Source: SABI01 sp963678555 (lineage in GTDB: Bacteria > Spirochaetota > Spirochaetia > Sphaerochaetales > Sphaerochaetaceae). Taken from it: a stretch of 64,000 nt of DNA. Below, in pieces: positions 6,879-15,827 of the stretch. Below the pieces are notes generated by a model that did no database searches, had not been told where the DNA came from, and saw only the letters and a list, made by a program, of their open reading frames with translations. The stretch covers positions 1-64,000 of the forward strand of contig CAXXJA010000002.1 of assembly GCA_963678555.2 (NCBI GenBank), written 5' to 3'. Each line of letters starts with the position of its first letter. The stretch's first letter is position 1. The position numbers and the translations under genes were made by a program.

Positions 6879-8222
6879 ATGAATAATCGGCAGCTGTCTT
6901 CGTTACCACAGGTTGAAACTCTCCTCAATGATCCCGTCCTGGTTCAATACGGCGATCTTCTGTCCCGATCTCTTGTGACTGATGTCGTGCGATCCGTGCT
7001 CGATCAGATACGCAGGGACGCAGTTCAAGAGGGAATTGAAGTCCCTGAGAAGCGTGAGATCCTCACCCGGACTCATGCTGCCTGCCGCCATAGAGCGAAG
7101 GATCGGCTGCAACGGGTAATCAACGCTACAGGGATCATCATACATACGAACATGGGTCGTTCTCCTATCAGTAAGCAGGTGTGGGACGCTGCCGGTGAGA
7201 TCAACTGCGGGTATTCCAACCTCGAGCTCGACCTTACCGACGGCAGTCGCGGGAAGCGCACTGGGCTGATTCCTTCTCTCTTTTCCTCTCTCACCGGAGC
7301 GGAGGCCGCGCTTGTTGTGAATAATAATGCTGCGGCTGTCTATCTCATCCTCTCCACCTTCTCAACCGGAAGGGACGTGATCGTATCGCGGGGAGAGCAG
7401 GTCCAGATCGGCGGCGGCTTCAGGGTTCCCGAGATACTTCGGGCCACAGGAGCCCGTCTTGTCGAGGTAGGGACTACGAATATCACGAAGCTTGACGATT
7501 ATGCTGAGGCTGTCACCGAAGAGACCTCCATGATCATGTCGGTTCATCGTTCCAACTTCGCCATCAGAGGCTTCGAAGAGTCTCCATCGGTACGTGAGCT
7601 CTCATCGCTCAAGAAAGAGGACCTTCTCCTTTGTGTCGACCAGGGTTCAGGTGTACTCAATGAGCGGCTGCCCGGGGAGATTTCGGTGAAGAGTCATCTT
7701 TCCCATGGAGCCGACCTTGTCTGCTTCAGCGGCGATAAGATCTTCAGCGGGCCCCAGGCGGGTATCATCGTAGGCCGCAGAGATCTGATAGCTCAGCTGG
7801 AAAAGCACCCCCTGATGAGGGTGTTCCGTCCTGGAAAGACGATATGCTCTCTTCTTGAACTCACGCTCATCCGCTATCTGAATGGCGAGAGGGGCCATCT
7901 TCCTCTTCGTCTGGCGCAGACGCCTCGGAAGCTGAAAGAGAAGGGTGAACTGCTGCTCCGATCACTCGACAGCGACCGGTTCTCCCTTGTGCAGAGCAGA
8001 TGCAGGACCGGAGGTGGCACTGCTCCCGACGAGTCGTTCCCCTCCCTTGCGGTTGCTGTCAGGAGTGCACAGTCACCTCGCAGAATCCTCAGGGTCCTGA
8101 GAGATTCCACTCCCCCCGTGATCGGGTTCATCAGTGAGGAACGGGTGTTGCTTGACCTTACGACCATCGAGATCGAGGATATTCCTTATATCAACTCGGT
8201 TCTGCGGACCCTAACGGACTAG
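6879..8222 (+). CDS. selA: L-seryl-tRNA(Sec) selenium transferase
   Basis: Converts Ser-tRNA(Sec) to Sec-tRNA(Sec) using selenophosphate and PLP. The 447 residues are close to the usual 460. The PLP lysine is K287 in CFSGDKIFSGPQAG, and INATGIIIHTNMGRSP and GYSNLELDL are typical SelA blocks. The start is ATG 6879 (MNNRQLSSLPQ), only 4 nt after the tRNA 3' end. The frame stays open through the tRNA gene, but that segment is not protein-like. No ribosome site exists between tRNA and ATG; the only purine-rich run is the tRNA T arm. selB follows after 3 nt, so selC, selA and selB form one transcript. Confidence 0.95.
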   Translation: MNNRQLSSLPQVETLLNDPVLVQYGDLLSRSLVTDVVRSVLDQIRRDAVQEGIEVPEKREILTRTHAACRHRAKDRLQRVINATGIIIHTNMGRSPISKQVWDAAGEINCGYSNLELDLTDGSRGKRTGLIPSLFSSLTGAEAALVVNNNAAAVYLILSTFSTGRDVIVSRGEQVQIGGGFRVPEILRATGARLVEVGTTNITKLDDYAEAVTEETSMIMSVHRSNFAIRGFEESPSVRELSSLKKEDLLLCVDQGSGVLNERLPGEISVKSHLSHGADLVCFSGDKIFSGPQAGIIVGRRDLIAQLEKHPLMRVFRPGKTICSLLELTLIRYLNGERGHLPLRLAQTPRKLKEKGELLLRSLDSDRFSLVQSRCRTGGGTAPDESFPSLAVAVRSAQSPRRILRVLRDSTPPVIGFISEERVLLDLTTIEIEDIPYINSVLRTLTD

Positions 8223-8225
8223 AGT

Positions 8226-10019
8226 ATGTATCATATCATCGGAACCAGCGGACATGTCGACCACGGAAAGACAGCTCTCATAGAAGCTCTTACCGGTATC
8301 AACGCAGACAGACTTCCCGAGGAGAAGAAACGGGGGATGACCATCGACCTCGGCTTCGCCCATTTCTTTGATGAGAATGGGGATCCTGTCGGTGTGATCG
8401 ATGTTCCGGGGCATGAGCGGTTCATACGGAACATGGTATCCGGGGCATGGTCTCTTTCGGTGGCTGTGCTGGTCATCGCGGGAACCGAGGGGTGGATGCA
8501 GCAGAGTGAAGATCATGCCCGGGTGCTGGAAGCGATGGGCATTCCTCATATCGTCTGTGCCGTCACGAAGACAGACCTGATAGACAACGATGTCCTGGCT
8601 CTCGTCACGGACATGGCAGGAGAGGAACTTCAGAGGATCTTCGGCAGGGATATTCCTGTGATGGGGGTCTCTTCAGTGACAAAAGAGGGGATCGAAGAGC
8701 TGAGGAAGGAGATCCTTGAGTTGTTGCGGCACACCCGCCGGGTGGAGCGGCACGAATCAGGGTATCTCCATATCGACAGGGTTTTCTCGATCAGGGGAGC
8801 AGGTACTGTGGTGACCGGGAGCCTTTCAGGTGGAGGGATATCACAGGGTGATGAACTGACGATACTCCCCTCAGGCCGGAAAGCGAAGGTAAGGGGGATA
8901 CAGTCGTATCACAGTACCCTTGAGACAGCCCTGCCCACTTCCCGCGTTGCGCTGAATCTTCAGGGCCTGAAGAAGGAGGATGTCTCGCGGGGGTGCATCG
9001 CCGCCATGGATCCTCAGGAATTCCAGATCGAGAGTGAGTTCATCATACAGTTCGAAATCATGGAGGGCAGGCACGTCCGCAATCATATGGAAGTGGAGAT
9101 CGCCACGGGCACAGGCCATTACATCGGTCTCCTCCATTTCCTGAGAACCGAAGGCTACGCCCGTCTAGTTCTTGAAGAAGCAGTTGCGGTTTCCTGGCTG
9201 GACACCTGTCTGTTTATCCAGCGAGGAGGGTACCGAATCCTGGGTAAGGGAAAATTCATCTGGAGCGGAAAGACCGGAAAGCACTTCCGAAACAGCCTCG
9301 CCCGGATCGTCGCCTCCTACCCGATAGGGGAGAGTATCGAGGACGAAGCAGTTCTCAGACTCCTCATCAACGGATGGCTGAGCAGTTGCACAGGAACACA
9401 AAAGAAGGCCCTCAGACGTTTTCTCACCAGAGAGAACATCAAGCACCGCCTCGTAGGGGACATCACAATCCTGGAACAGCCCCTTCTTGAGGAGGCCGAC
9501 CGGCTTATCCAGATGGCATCACGCCCGGGCGGTGTGACTCGTGCGGAGTTCCTTCAGTCAGAACTCTTCCCACGTGAGGTAGGTGAGTATCTGATAGAAA
9601 GGGCACTGACGACCTACCAGATCACTCAGAAAGATCAGGTCTATCTCTCGGCCGATCAGCTTGCGGGGGATTATGGATTGTCAAAACTTGGTGAGAAGAT
9701 TATGAAGATGCTTGAAGTGAGCCGGGACAAGGGTCTGCAGCTCAAGGAGGTCAGTGATGCCGGTGCACGCAAAGAACTCCGCAACCTCGTCAGAATAGAG
9801 AAGGTCGTTCCTCTTGAAGGTGACATCTACTTCTCTCGCGAGCGCTTTGATGAACTTGCCGAGGCGATTCTCAGCGGGAGGAAGCAGGGTGAAGAGTTCT
9901 CCATTCCCGAAGCGAAAGAGCGTACCGGTCTCTCCAGGCGGTACATGATCCCTCTGCTGAACAAGCTGGAAGAGAGAGGAATGGTCAGACGGAACGGGGA
10001 CGCTCGGGTGGTTCTGTAA
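8226..10019 (+). CDS. selB: Selenocysteine-specific translation elongation factor
   Basis: A 597-residue GTPase that carries Sec-tRNA(Sec) to ribosomes paused at UGA codons followed by a SECIS. GTP-binding motifs: GHVDHGKT (residues about 9-16), DVPGHE (about 60-65) and TKTDL (about 118). EF-Tu-like domains 2 and 3 follow. The C-terminal third is the winged-helix array that binds the SECIS hairpin; its last segment (SGRKQGEEFSIPEAKERTGLSRRYMIPLLNKLEERGMV) is the usual final winged helix. It starts 3 nt after the selA stop with only a weak purine run, suggesting coupling. It is convergent with selD with 8 bp between the stops and no clear terminator. Confidence 0.95.
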   Translation: MYHIIGTSGHVDHGKTALIEALTGINADRLPEEKKRGMTIDLGFAHFFDENGDPVGVIDVPGHERFIRNMVSGAWSLSVAVLVIAGTEGWMQQSEDHARVLEAMGIPHIVCAVTKTDLIDNDVLALVTDMAGEELQRIFGRDIPVMGVSSVTKEGIEELRKEILELLRHTRRVERHESGYLHIDRVFSIRGAGTVVTGSLSGGGISQGDELTILPSGRKAKVRGIQSYHSTLETALPTSRVALNLQGLKKEDVSRGCIAAMDPQEFQIESEFIIQFEIMEGRHVRNHMEVEIATGTGHYIGLLHFLRTEGYARLVLEEAVAVSWLDTCLFIQRGGYRILGKGKFIWSGKTGKHFRNSLARIVASYPIGESIEDEAVLRLLINGWLSSCTGTQKKALRRFLTRENIKHRLVGDITILEQPLLEEADRLIQMASRPGGVTRAEFLQSELFPREVGEYLIERALTTYQITQKDQVYLSADQLAGDYGLSKLGEKIMKMLEVSRDKGLQLKEVSDAGARKELRNLVRIEKVVPLEGDIYFSRERFDELAEAILSGRKQGEEFSIPEAKERTGLSRRYMIPLLNKLEERGMVRRNGDARVVL

Positions 10020-10027
10020 CCGACAGG

Positions 10028-11074
10028 TCAGCGGATCACTCTGATTCCCGTTTCCTCGGTTATCTCACCGATTACCTGATAGAAGACTCCCTGCTCATAG
10101 AAATCTTCCAGGACTGCGTTATAGACACTCGTAGGAACTGCAGCGAGGAGCCCTCCAGAGGTCTCGGGCGTATAGAGAAGGTTTTGCTGCTGTATGCTGA
10201 TTCCGTCAGTGAAACTGAGATTGCAGGAGTACGCCTTTCGGTTCTTGAAGGTCCCTCCGGGAAAGAGCTCAGCCTCTGCATATTCTGATGCTCCCTCAAG
10301 GAATGGGAGAGCCATATACGAGATATAGGCACCGACTCCGCTTTTTTCCACCACCTCGCTGAGGTGGCCGGGAAGGGCGAACCCTGTGATATCGGTACAG
10401 CACCTGATGCCATGAGAGACAAGAATTCTCGCGGCATCGCGGTTCAGCTTCGCCATCGATTCGATGGCTCCGTCTATATGGGACTGTTCGGCTTTCTGAT
10501 TCTTTCCTGCTGTTGTGATGATTCCGGTGCCGAGAGGTTTGGTGATGAGGAGGATATCGCCCGGTTTCGCTCCCCCCTTCGTCATGATCTGATCAGGACG
10601 GGCAAGACCCATGACAGAGAGTCCGTACTTCGGTTCCGCGTCATCAACCGTGTGACCGCCTGCGAGGATCCCGCCTGCCTCTTTTACCTTTTCAGCTCCC
10701 CCTCTCAAGATCTCAGAGATGACCTCAGGGTTCAGGTCCTTTGGAAAGCCGCAGATGTTGAGTGCGAGGGTGACCTCCCCTCCCATCGCGTAGATATCAC
10801 TGAGAGCATTTGCTGCAGCGACAGCTCCGTAGGAGTAGGGATCATCAACAACGGGCGTGAAGAAGTCCACGGTGAGAATGGCTACCTTGTCATCGCTTAC
10901 ACGATACACTGCAGCATCATCACTGATCTCGAGGCCTATGATAAGATTGTCATCGTTCACATCGGAAAATATTCCGGCCAGCGGCTGCAGCACCTGCGCC
11001 AGGGAAGAAGCTCCCCTCTTAGCTGCTCAGCCGGCGGCTGCCACCATCGATGTGAGACGGATCTTTTCGCTCAC
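10028..11074 (-). CDS. selD: Selenide, water dikinase, itself a selenoprotein (in-frame UGA)
   Basis: Makes selenophosphate from selenide and ATP, the selenium donor for SelA. The start is GTG 11074 with AAGGAG 8 nt upstream. Codon 16 is UGA (11029-11027) in AAG-UGA-AAKRG, exactly where E. coli SelD has its catalytic Cys, so it is read as Sec. The frame then continues SSLAQVLQPLAGIF and the conserved DDAAVYR block, with GGHTVDDAEPKYGLSV and TKPLGTGI further on. The total is 348 residues including Sec, matching the family. Automatic callers would start after the UGA and lose the active site. Making SelD depend on its own product is known in other bacteria. Confidence 0.93.
11001..11017 (-). 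promoter_or_regulatory. Candidate SECIS hairpin of selD
   Basis: Starting 10 nt after the UGA, AGGGGA pairs with UUCCCU (one G-U) around a GCUUC loop, and flanking GCAGC/GCUGC could form an outer stem. Its position matches bacterial SECIS, but the loop differs from the GGUC loop in prxU. Confidence 0.5.
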
Positions 11075-11249
11075 GCTGAATTCTCCTTATACCGAGTTCT
11101 TCCGTACAAGCATATACGAAACATCGAGGAGTGAGAATCCTGATCCTGAAATCCCTTCCAGAGATTACTCACTGTACGATTGTGGAAGGTTCAGTATGAT
11201 AGCGTGTGTGTTACCGGATTATTGTGAGTATAACTGTATTGACGGGTAT

Positions 11250-12414
11250 TCATGAAGATAGGTTCTGGAGAAGGTCAAGATACATCCTCCAGGGGATGAC
11301 GGAAACAAAATCAAGAGTGAACGGTTCTTCCATTGTTGATACAATCGTGCAGGAAACCTGAGGGTAGTCTTCGTGAAAAGAGCGGAGACCCGAGATATCG
11401 CTCGTACTGACCCCTCTTCCGGATTTGAATTCTATGGCATGGATAAGCTGACCATCGGATTCGATGAGGAGATCGACTTCGGCTCCGTGATTTGTACGCC
11501 AGTAATACAGCGCAAAGTCCAGGTTCCGGTAATCAAGTATTCTGCGTGTCTCCTGAATCATGAACTGTTCGAAGAGGCGACCCCTTACTTTTGCGTCAAT
11601 GTCTTCTGATCCAAGTCGGTGACAGAGGCTGTTCGTAACTCCATTATCGAACAGGTAGATCTTCGGGTGACTGAGAAGACTTTTTGTCGGGCTTTTTCTC
11701 CAAGCAGGAAGTCGTATTGCCAGAAGGGTATCTTCAAGGATTTCAACATAGGATTGAACGGTCCGGGTCGGGATTCCCGCTTCCTTCCCTACTGATGTGA
11801 AATTGACTATTTCCCCGCAGTATGCTGCAACAAGGTCCAGGAAACGGGTATAGCCTCCAATATTTCTTACAAGAGCTTCCTGAAGGATTTGCTCTCTCAG
11901 GTAGACCTCAACATACGATTTCAGGTGATCTTTTACATCTTTGCGTGAATATTTCCAGATCGCAGGCAGTGTTCCCCATATGAGGAGGTCATCAAGAGAA
12001 GGTGGCGAATCCTGAGATAGTTCTGAGACGGTGAACGGATGCATATATCGTTTGAGGGCCCGCCCCCCAAGCATGTTTGCCCATTTCTGTTTGAGTTTTC
12101 TGGCACTTGAAACGGAGAGAATGAAATTACAATCGTACTCTTCCATGAGAAGGTGTACTTCGTTCAGCAACTCTGGAATTCTTTGAACTTCATCAATAAT
12201 AATCCATTCGCATCCTGAGTGTATTTTTTTCCTGTGCTTCTCGTCTGAACTGTGATGGATCACGCACGTACTTGAAAAACTGATCAGATATCAGGAGATT
12301 GATCATCCAGGAAGGCTCGATCTGGAGGGATCTGATCCATGTTCTCTTACCGGTCTGTCTTGGACCAAGGAGAAAGAAAGCATGGTGTGGTGGTGCAAGA
12401 ATCCTGTTTAACAT
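11250..12414 (-). pseudogene. AAA ATPase with DUF4143 domain, frameshifted
   Basis: Two overlapping frames make one AAA_14/DUF4143 protein of about 385 residues. Frame one (12414-12193) holds the Walker-A region GPRQTGKRT (residues 17-25) and KYVRDPSQF. Frame two (from about 12225 to 11250) holds Walker B WIIIDEVQRIPELLNEVHLL and the DUF4143 part with LLIESDGQLIHAIEFKSGRG. The shift sits at a run of seven A (12230-12224 on the minus strand), so it may be a sequencing error, slippage or real inactivation. The Walker-A Thr/Ser after Lys is Arg, which also argues for loss of function. A strong promoter inside a 12-bp inverted repeat precedes it. Such proteins are common, with unclear function. 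Confidence 0.8.
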
Positions 12415-12450
12415 GATGCCAAATTATACGGTATTTTGGCATCATGTAAA
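12412..12450 (-). promoter_or_regulatory. Palindrome-embedded promoter of the AAA/DUF4143 gene
   Basis: Perfect 12-bp inverted repeat CATGATGCCAAA (12412-12423) / TTTGGCATCATG (12435-12446). Inside it, on the minus strand, TTTACA-N16-TATAAT ends 8 nt before ATG. The left arm includes the start codon, so a bound repressor would block both transcription and the mRNA start. Confidence 0.6.
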
Positions 12451-12490
12451 GTTTGGATTTTTTCATACATGGTCTTGTGTGTACGATCTC

Positions 12491-13591
12491 TTATTCCTCG
12501 CTCTCTGAAAGAAGTCTCACACGGTCTGGAGAGAAGTCGATCGAGACCTCATCACCTTCGGGGAAGACACGTTTTGAGTGAGGATCGTCGATCTGCACCA
12601 GAAGTTCTCCGAAGGGTGTCTGGATAAAGGATTCAAGAGAGTTGCCAAGGTAGACATTCATCTTCACTCTCCCGTCGATGTAGCCTTTACCCTTCTCGAC
12701 GACCCGCAGAGATTCAGGACGTGCCATGAGCACGCCTTTCTCCCCTTCCTTTGCCTGAAAGGCACTGGTGGCAACGGGGACATCCTTTTCCAGAAGCCGG
12801 CAGGTGTAGCCCGTTCCCTGAATACCGGTAACAGTGACCGGCAGGAAAGCGGCCTTGCCGACGAAACCGGCTACAAAGCGGCTGTTGGGTTCTTCGTATA
12901 TCAGGTCTGGTGCTCCTATCTGACGGATCACGCCATCTTTCATCACGATCACTCTGTCAGAGAGACTCATTGCCTCAACCCGGTCGTGCGTGACATACAC
13001 TGCGGTGATCGAAAGACTCTTCTGTATCCGCCGTATCTCAACTCTCATCTGTTCTCTGAGAAGCGCATCGAGATTGCTCAGCGGTTCGTCAAGCAGAAGG
13101 ACCGCTGGAGCGACAATGAGAGAGCGGGCGAGGGCAACACGCTGCTGCTGTCCTCCCGAGAGCTTGCCCGGTGCACGGTCCCCGTAGGTGCCGAGTCCGA
13201 CGAGATCGAGGGCTTCCTGTACACGGCGGTTGATTTCCTTGTGCTCAACCTTGCGGAGTTTCAGTCCGTAGGCTACATTATCCTGAACGCTCATGTGAGG
13301 AAACAGGCCATACGACTGGAACATGGTCGCGGTATCACGTTTGTTCGGGGGCAGGAATGTGACATCCTCTTCTCCGATATGAATGGATCCCTTCGTGGGT
13401 AGCTCAAACCCTGCTATCATTCTGAGAGTGGTAGTCTTTCCGCAGCCTGATGGTCCCAGAAGAGTAACAAGCTCACCACCCTCGACAACGAAATCGGCCC
13501 CTTTGACAGCAATGACGTCCTCTTTCCCTTTTATGTTCTTGAATCGTTTTGTGACATTGTTCAAGGTCACTGATACACTCTTTTTCTCCAT
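12491..13591 (-). CDS. Iron(III)/spermidine-type ABC transporter ATP-binding protein
   Basis: A 366-residue ATPase with Walker A GPSGCGKTTT, Q-loop MFQSYGLFPH, signature LSGGQQQRVA, Walker B LLLDEPLSNLDA, H-loop YVTHDR, and a TOBE-type C-terminal domain as in FbpC/PotA. It is the last gene of a three-gene operon (binding protein, permease, ATPase), 10 bases after the permease stop, with AAAGGA upstream of ATG 13591. The substrate is inferred from the binding protein as ferric iron or a similar ligand. Confidence 0.9.
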   Translation of the reverse strand: MEKKSVSVTLNNVTKRFKNIKGKEDVIAVKGADFVVEGGELVTLLGPSGCGKTTTLRMIAGFELPTKGSIHIGEEDVTFLPPNKRDTATMFQSYGLFPHMSVQDNVAYGLKLRKVEHKEINRRVQEALDLVGLGTYGDRAPGKLSGGQQQRVALARSLIVAPAVLLLDEPLSNLDALLREQMRVEIRRIQKSLSITAVYVTHDRVEAMSLSDRVIVMKDGVIRQIGAPDLIYEEPNSRFVAGFVGKAAFLPVTVTGIQGTGYTCRLLEKDVPVATSAFQAKEGEKGVLMARPESLRVVEKGKGYIDGRVKMNVYLGNSLESFIQTPFGELLVQIDDPHSKRVFPEGDEVSIDFSPDRVRLLSESEE

Positions 13592-13601
13592 AATCTATCC
13601 T

Positions 13602-15818
13602 TTAACGACTCGAGATGGTTTTTTGAGTCAGTCTGTTATCTTTGACCAGTATCTGCAGGAGTGAGAAGACTCCCAGTATGATCGCTATGAGAACCGTACA
13701 CAGGACACTTGCAAGCCCGAACCTGAGATTCTCCGAGTAGCTCAGTATCTTAATGGTAAGGTGGTACCACTTGGCACTCACCAGGAAGATGATCGCACTC
13801 ACTGCGGTCATAGCCCGTACGAACGTGTAGGACATACTGCTTATGAACGCAGGGCGGACAAGCGGAAGGACGATCGTCCTGAAGACGGTGGGAACATCGG
13901 CTCCCAGGTCCTGAGCTGCCTCTTCTATCGAGGGATCTATCTGGTGCAGTGCAGTGATGCCGTTTTCCAGTCCGACGGGGAGTTCTCGTATCACGTAGTT
14001 GATGACGATGATCGCTCCGGTACCCACAAGCAGGAGTGGCTGCCGGTTGAAAGCAATGACGTATGCGATACCGATCAGGGTTCCCGGAATCGCGTAGGGT
14101 GTCATCATCAAAACTTCAAGCAGCCGTTTGCCGGGGAACTTCTTGCGAACGATCAGCATTGCGCCCACCATGGCGATAATACCCGCCAGAGGAGTTGCGA
14201 TCGCAGCCAGTGTGAGTGTCGAAACGATCGAGTCCCAACTGTCAGGGATCGCCTTCCAGTTGGCCAGGGTGAATGAATAATCGATACCCCAGTTGACGAC
14301 AAATGCTCCAGCCACGATTGTCAGGTACAGCATCAGGATGAAACCCAGTACCGTCCATACGAAAACAGAGAGGGCATTTCTCACCTTAGTGTTCGTCAGT
14401 TCGGTCAGCGTCGTTGAGGGTTTTCCCGTTACCGTTACAAAGCTCTTCCTGCTCACCCAGAAACGCTGCACCATGAACGCGGTGACCGTCGGCATCAGCA
14501 GCAGGAACGACAGTACTGCTCCTCCGCCAAGGTCGTTCATTCTACCGGTGACCATCATGTATGCCTCTGTGGACAGGACTCTGAGGTTGCCGCTCAGGAG
14601 GAGGGGGTTCGCGAAGTCCGCAAGGGAGTTGGTGAATACCAGCATCCATGCCGACAGGATCCCCGGAACAGCGAGAGGAAAGGTTATATTGGTGAAGGTC
14701 TGCCACCGTGATGCACTCAGATCGAGTGATGCATCCTCTACAGTTGAATCTATCTGCCGGAGTACTCCGCTTATCGTCAGGAATGCAATGGGGAACATGC
14801 TGATAGATTGAACCAGTGTGAGACCACCAAGGCCGTAGATCGATACAGTGTCGAGGTGAAGCAGCTGCTTACTGATCAGACCGTTGTTACCGAACAGGAG
14901 AATGATCGAGAGAGAGAGACTGAAGGGTGGTGAGATCACAGGCATGGTTGCCAGGGTCGATACCACTTTTTTCCGTTTGAAGGAAGTCCTCTCTACAAGG
15001 AATGCTATGAGGAATCCAAGAATCGTGCTTACAGTGGCCGTCGAAACACCTAATCTGAGAGAACCCCATAATGCTACGATATAGGAAGGAGAGAGCGCAA
15101 GGCGCCATTTTGCAAGGCTGAAAGCTCCTTCCTGGGTAAAGCTGAGACGAATCGCTTCAAGAAGAGGATACGCGACAAAGACGCCTACTATAAGGAACAG
15201 GCCGAGAACCATAAATCCTGTAACAGCATCCCTGCTGAAGCTCACTACCCAGGCAATCAGGAGGAAGGCGACAGCAGCACCGATAGCCAGCGTCATGAGA
15301 AGGTTCGAGTAGGCTGAGGCCGCTCCCGTAGGAACCGCAATCAAGAGTGCCCCTCTTGCTTCATATCCATTCTCATCTATGACCGGCGCTATGAAGAGCT
15401 GGGCATCGACAAGGGCTCCGTTGTAGGTAACTCGTGACGAGGTGCCAAGCCTGACTGATTCGAGGTAGTAGGCACTGTCGAATCCGTTCTTCAGATCTGC
15501 AGTATGTTCAAGCGATGACAAGATTGAAGAGATCTCATTGCCGCTGTACTGGGCAGGGGTGAAATCGAACAGGTCCTTGTCATAGGTGAAATAGAGTGCC
15601 TGGGCCCCGGGTATGACAGAGTGTACTCCCTGAATCCAGTTTCCAACCTCAGATTCGTTTTCAGGAGCCGTCTGCACGAAGAGTCTCACCTCATTGTAAT
15701 CCCTCTCCTGCACGTAGCGGGAGAAGGATGAGGTAAGAGAATTGTACATCCACAGGTCGGCAGCGAGAAATATCACTGCCGCCAGGATGAAATATAGAAG
15801 CTGTTTCTTTCTTACCAT
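13602..15818 (-). CDS. ABC transporter permease, fused double module (FbpB-like) with N-terminal extension
   Basis: A 738-residue membrane protein. The first 200 or so residues form an extra segment: one N-terminal membrane helix, an extracytoplasmic domain, and a second helix before the usual FbpB core. Two binding-protein-dependent permease modules follow, each about six helices. Their EAA-type loops can be seen near SLDLSASRWQTFTNITFPLAVPG and EEAAQDLGADVPTVFRTIVLP, both of which contact the ATPase. It lies 9 bases after the binding-protein gene. The extension is longer than in classical FbpB and may sense or shield ligand (inference). Confidence 0.88.
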   Translation of the reverse strand: MVRKKQLLYFILAAVIFLAADLWMYNSLTSSFSRYVQERDYNEVRLFVQTAPENESEVGNWIQGVHSVIPGAQALYFTYDKDLFDFTPAQYSGNEISSILSSLEHTADLKNGFDSAYYLESVRLGTSSRVTYNGALVDAQLFIAPVIDENGYEARGALLIAVPTGAASAYSNLLMTLAIGAAVAFLLIAWVVSFSRDAVTGFMVLGLFLIVGVFVAYPLLEAIRLSFTQEGAFSLAKWRLALSPSYIVALWGSLRLGVSTATVSTILGFLIAFLVERTSFKRKKVVSTLATMPVISPPFSLSLSIILLFGNNGLISKQLLHLDTVSIYGLGGLTLVQSISMFPIAFLTISGVLRQIDSTVEDASLDLSASRWQTFTNITFPLAVPGILSAWMLVFTNSLADFANPLLLSGNLRVLSTEAYMMVTGRMNDLGGGAVLSFLLLMPTVTAFMVQRFWVSRKSFVTVTGKPSTTLTELTNTKVRNALSVFVWTVLGFILMLYLTIVAGAFVVNWGIDYSFTLANWKAIPDSWDSIVSTLTLAAIATPLAGIIAMVGAMLIVRKKFPGKRLLEVLMMTPYAIPGTLIGIAYVIAFNRQPLLLVGTGAIIVINYVIRELPVGLENGITALHQIDPSIEEAAQDLGADVPTVFRTIVLPLVRPAFISSMSYTFVRAMTAVSAIIFLVSAKWYHLTIKILSYSENLRFGLASVLCTVLIAIILGVFSLLQILVKDNRLTQKTISSR

Positions 15819-15827
15819 ATGTAGTCT

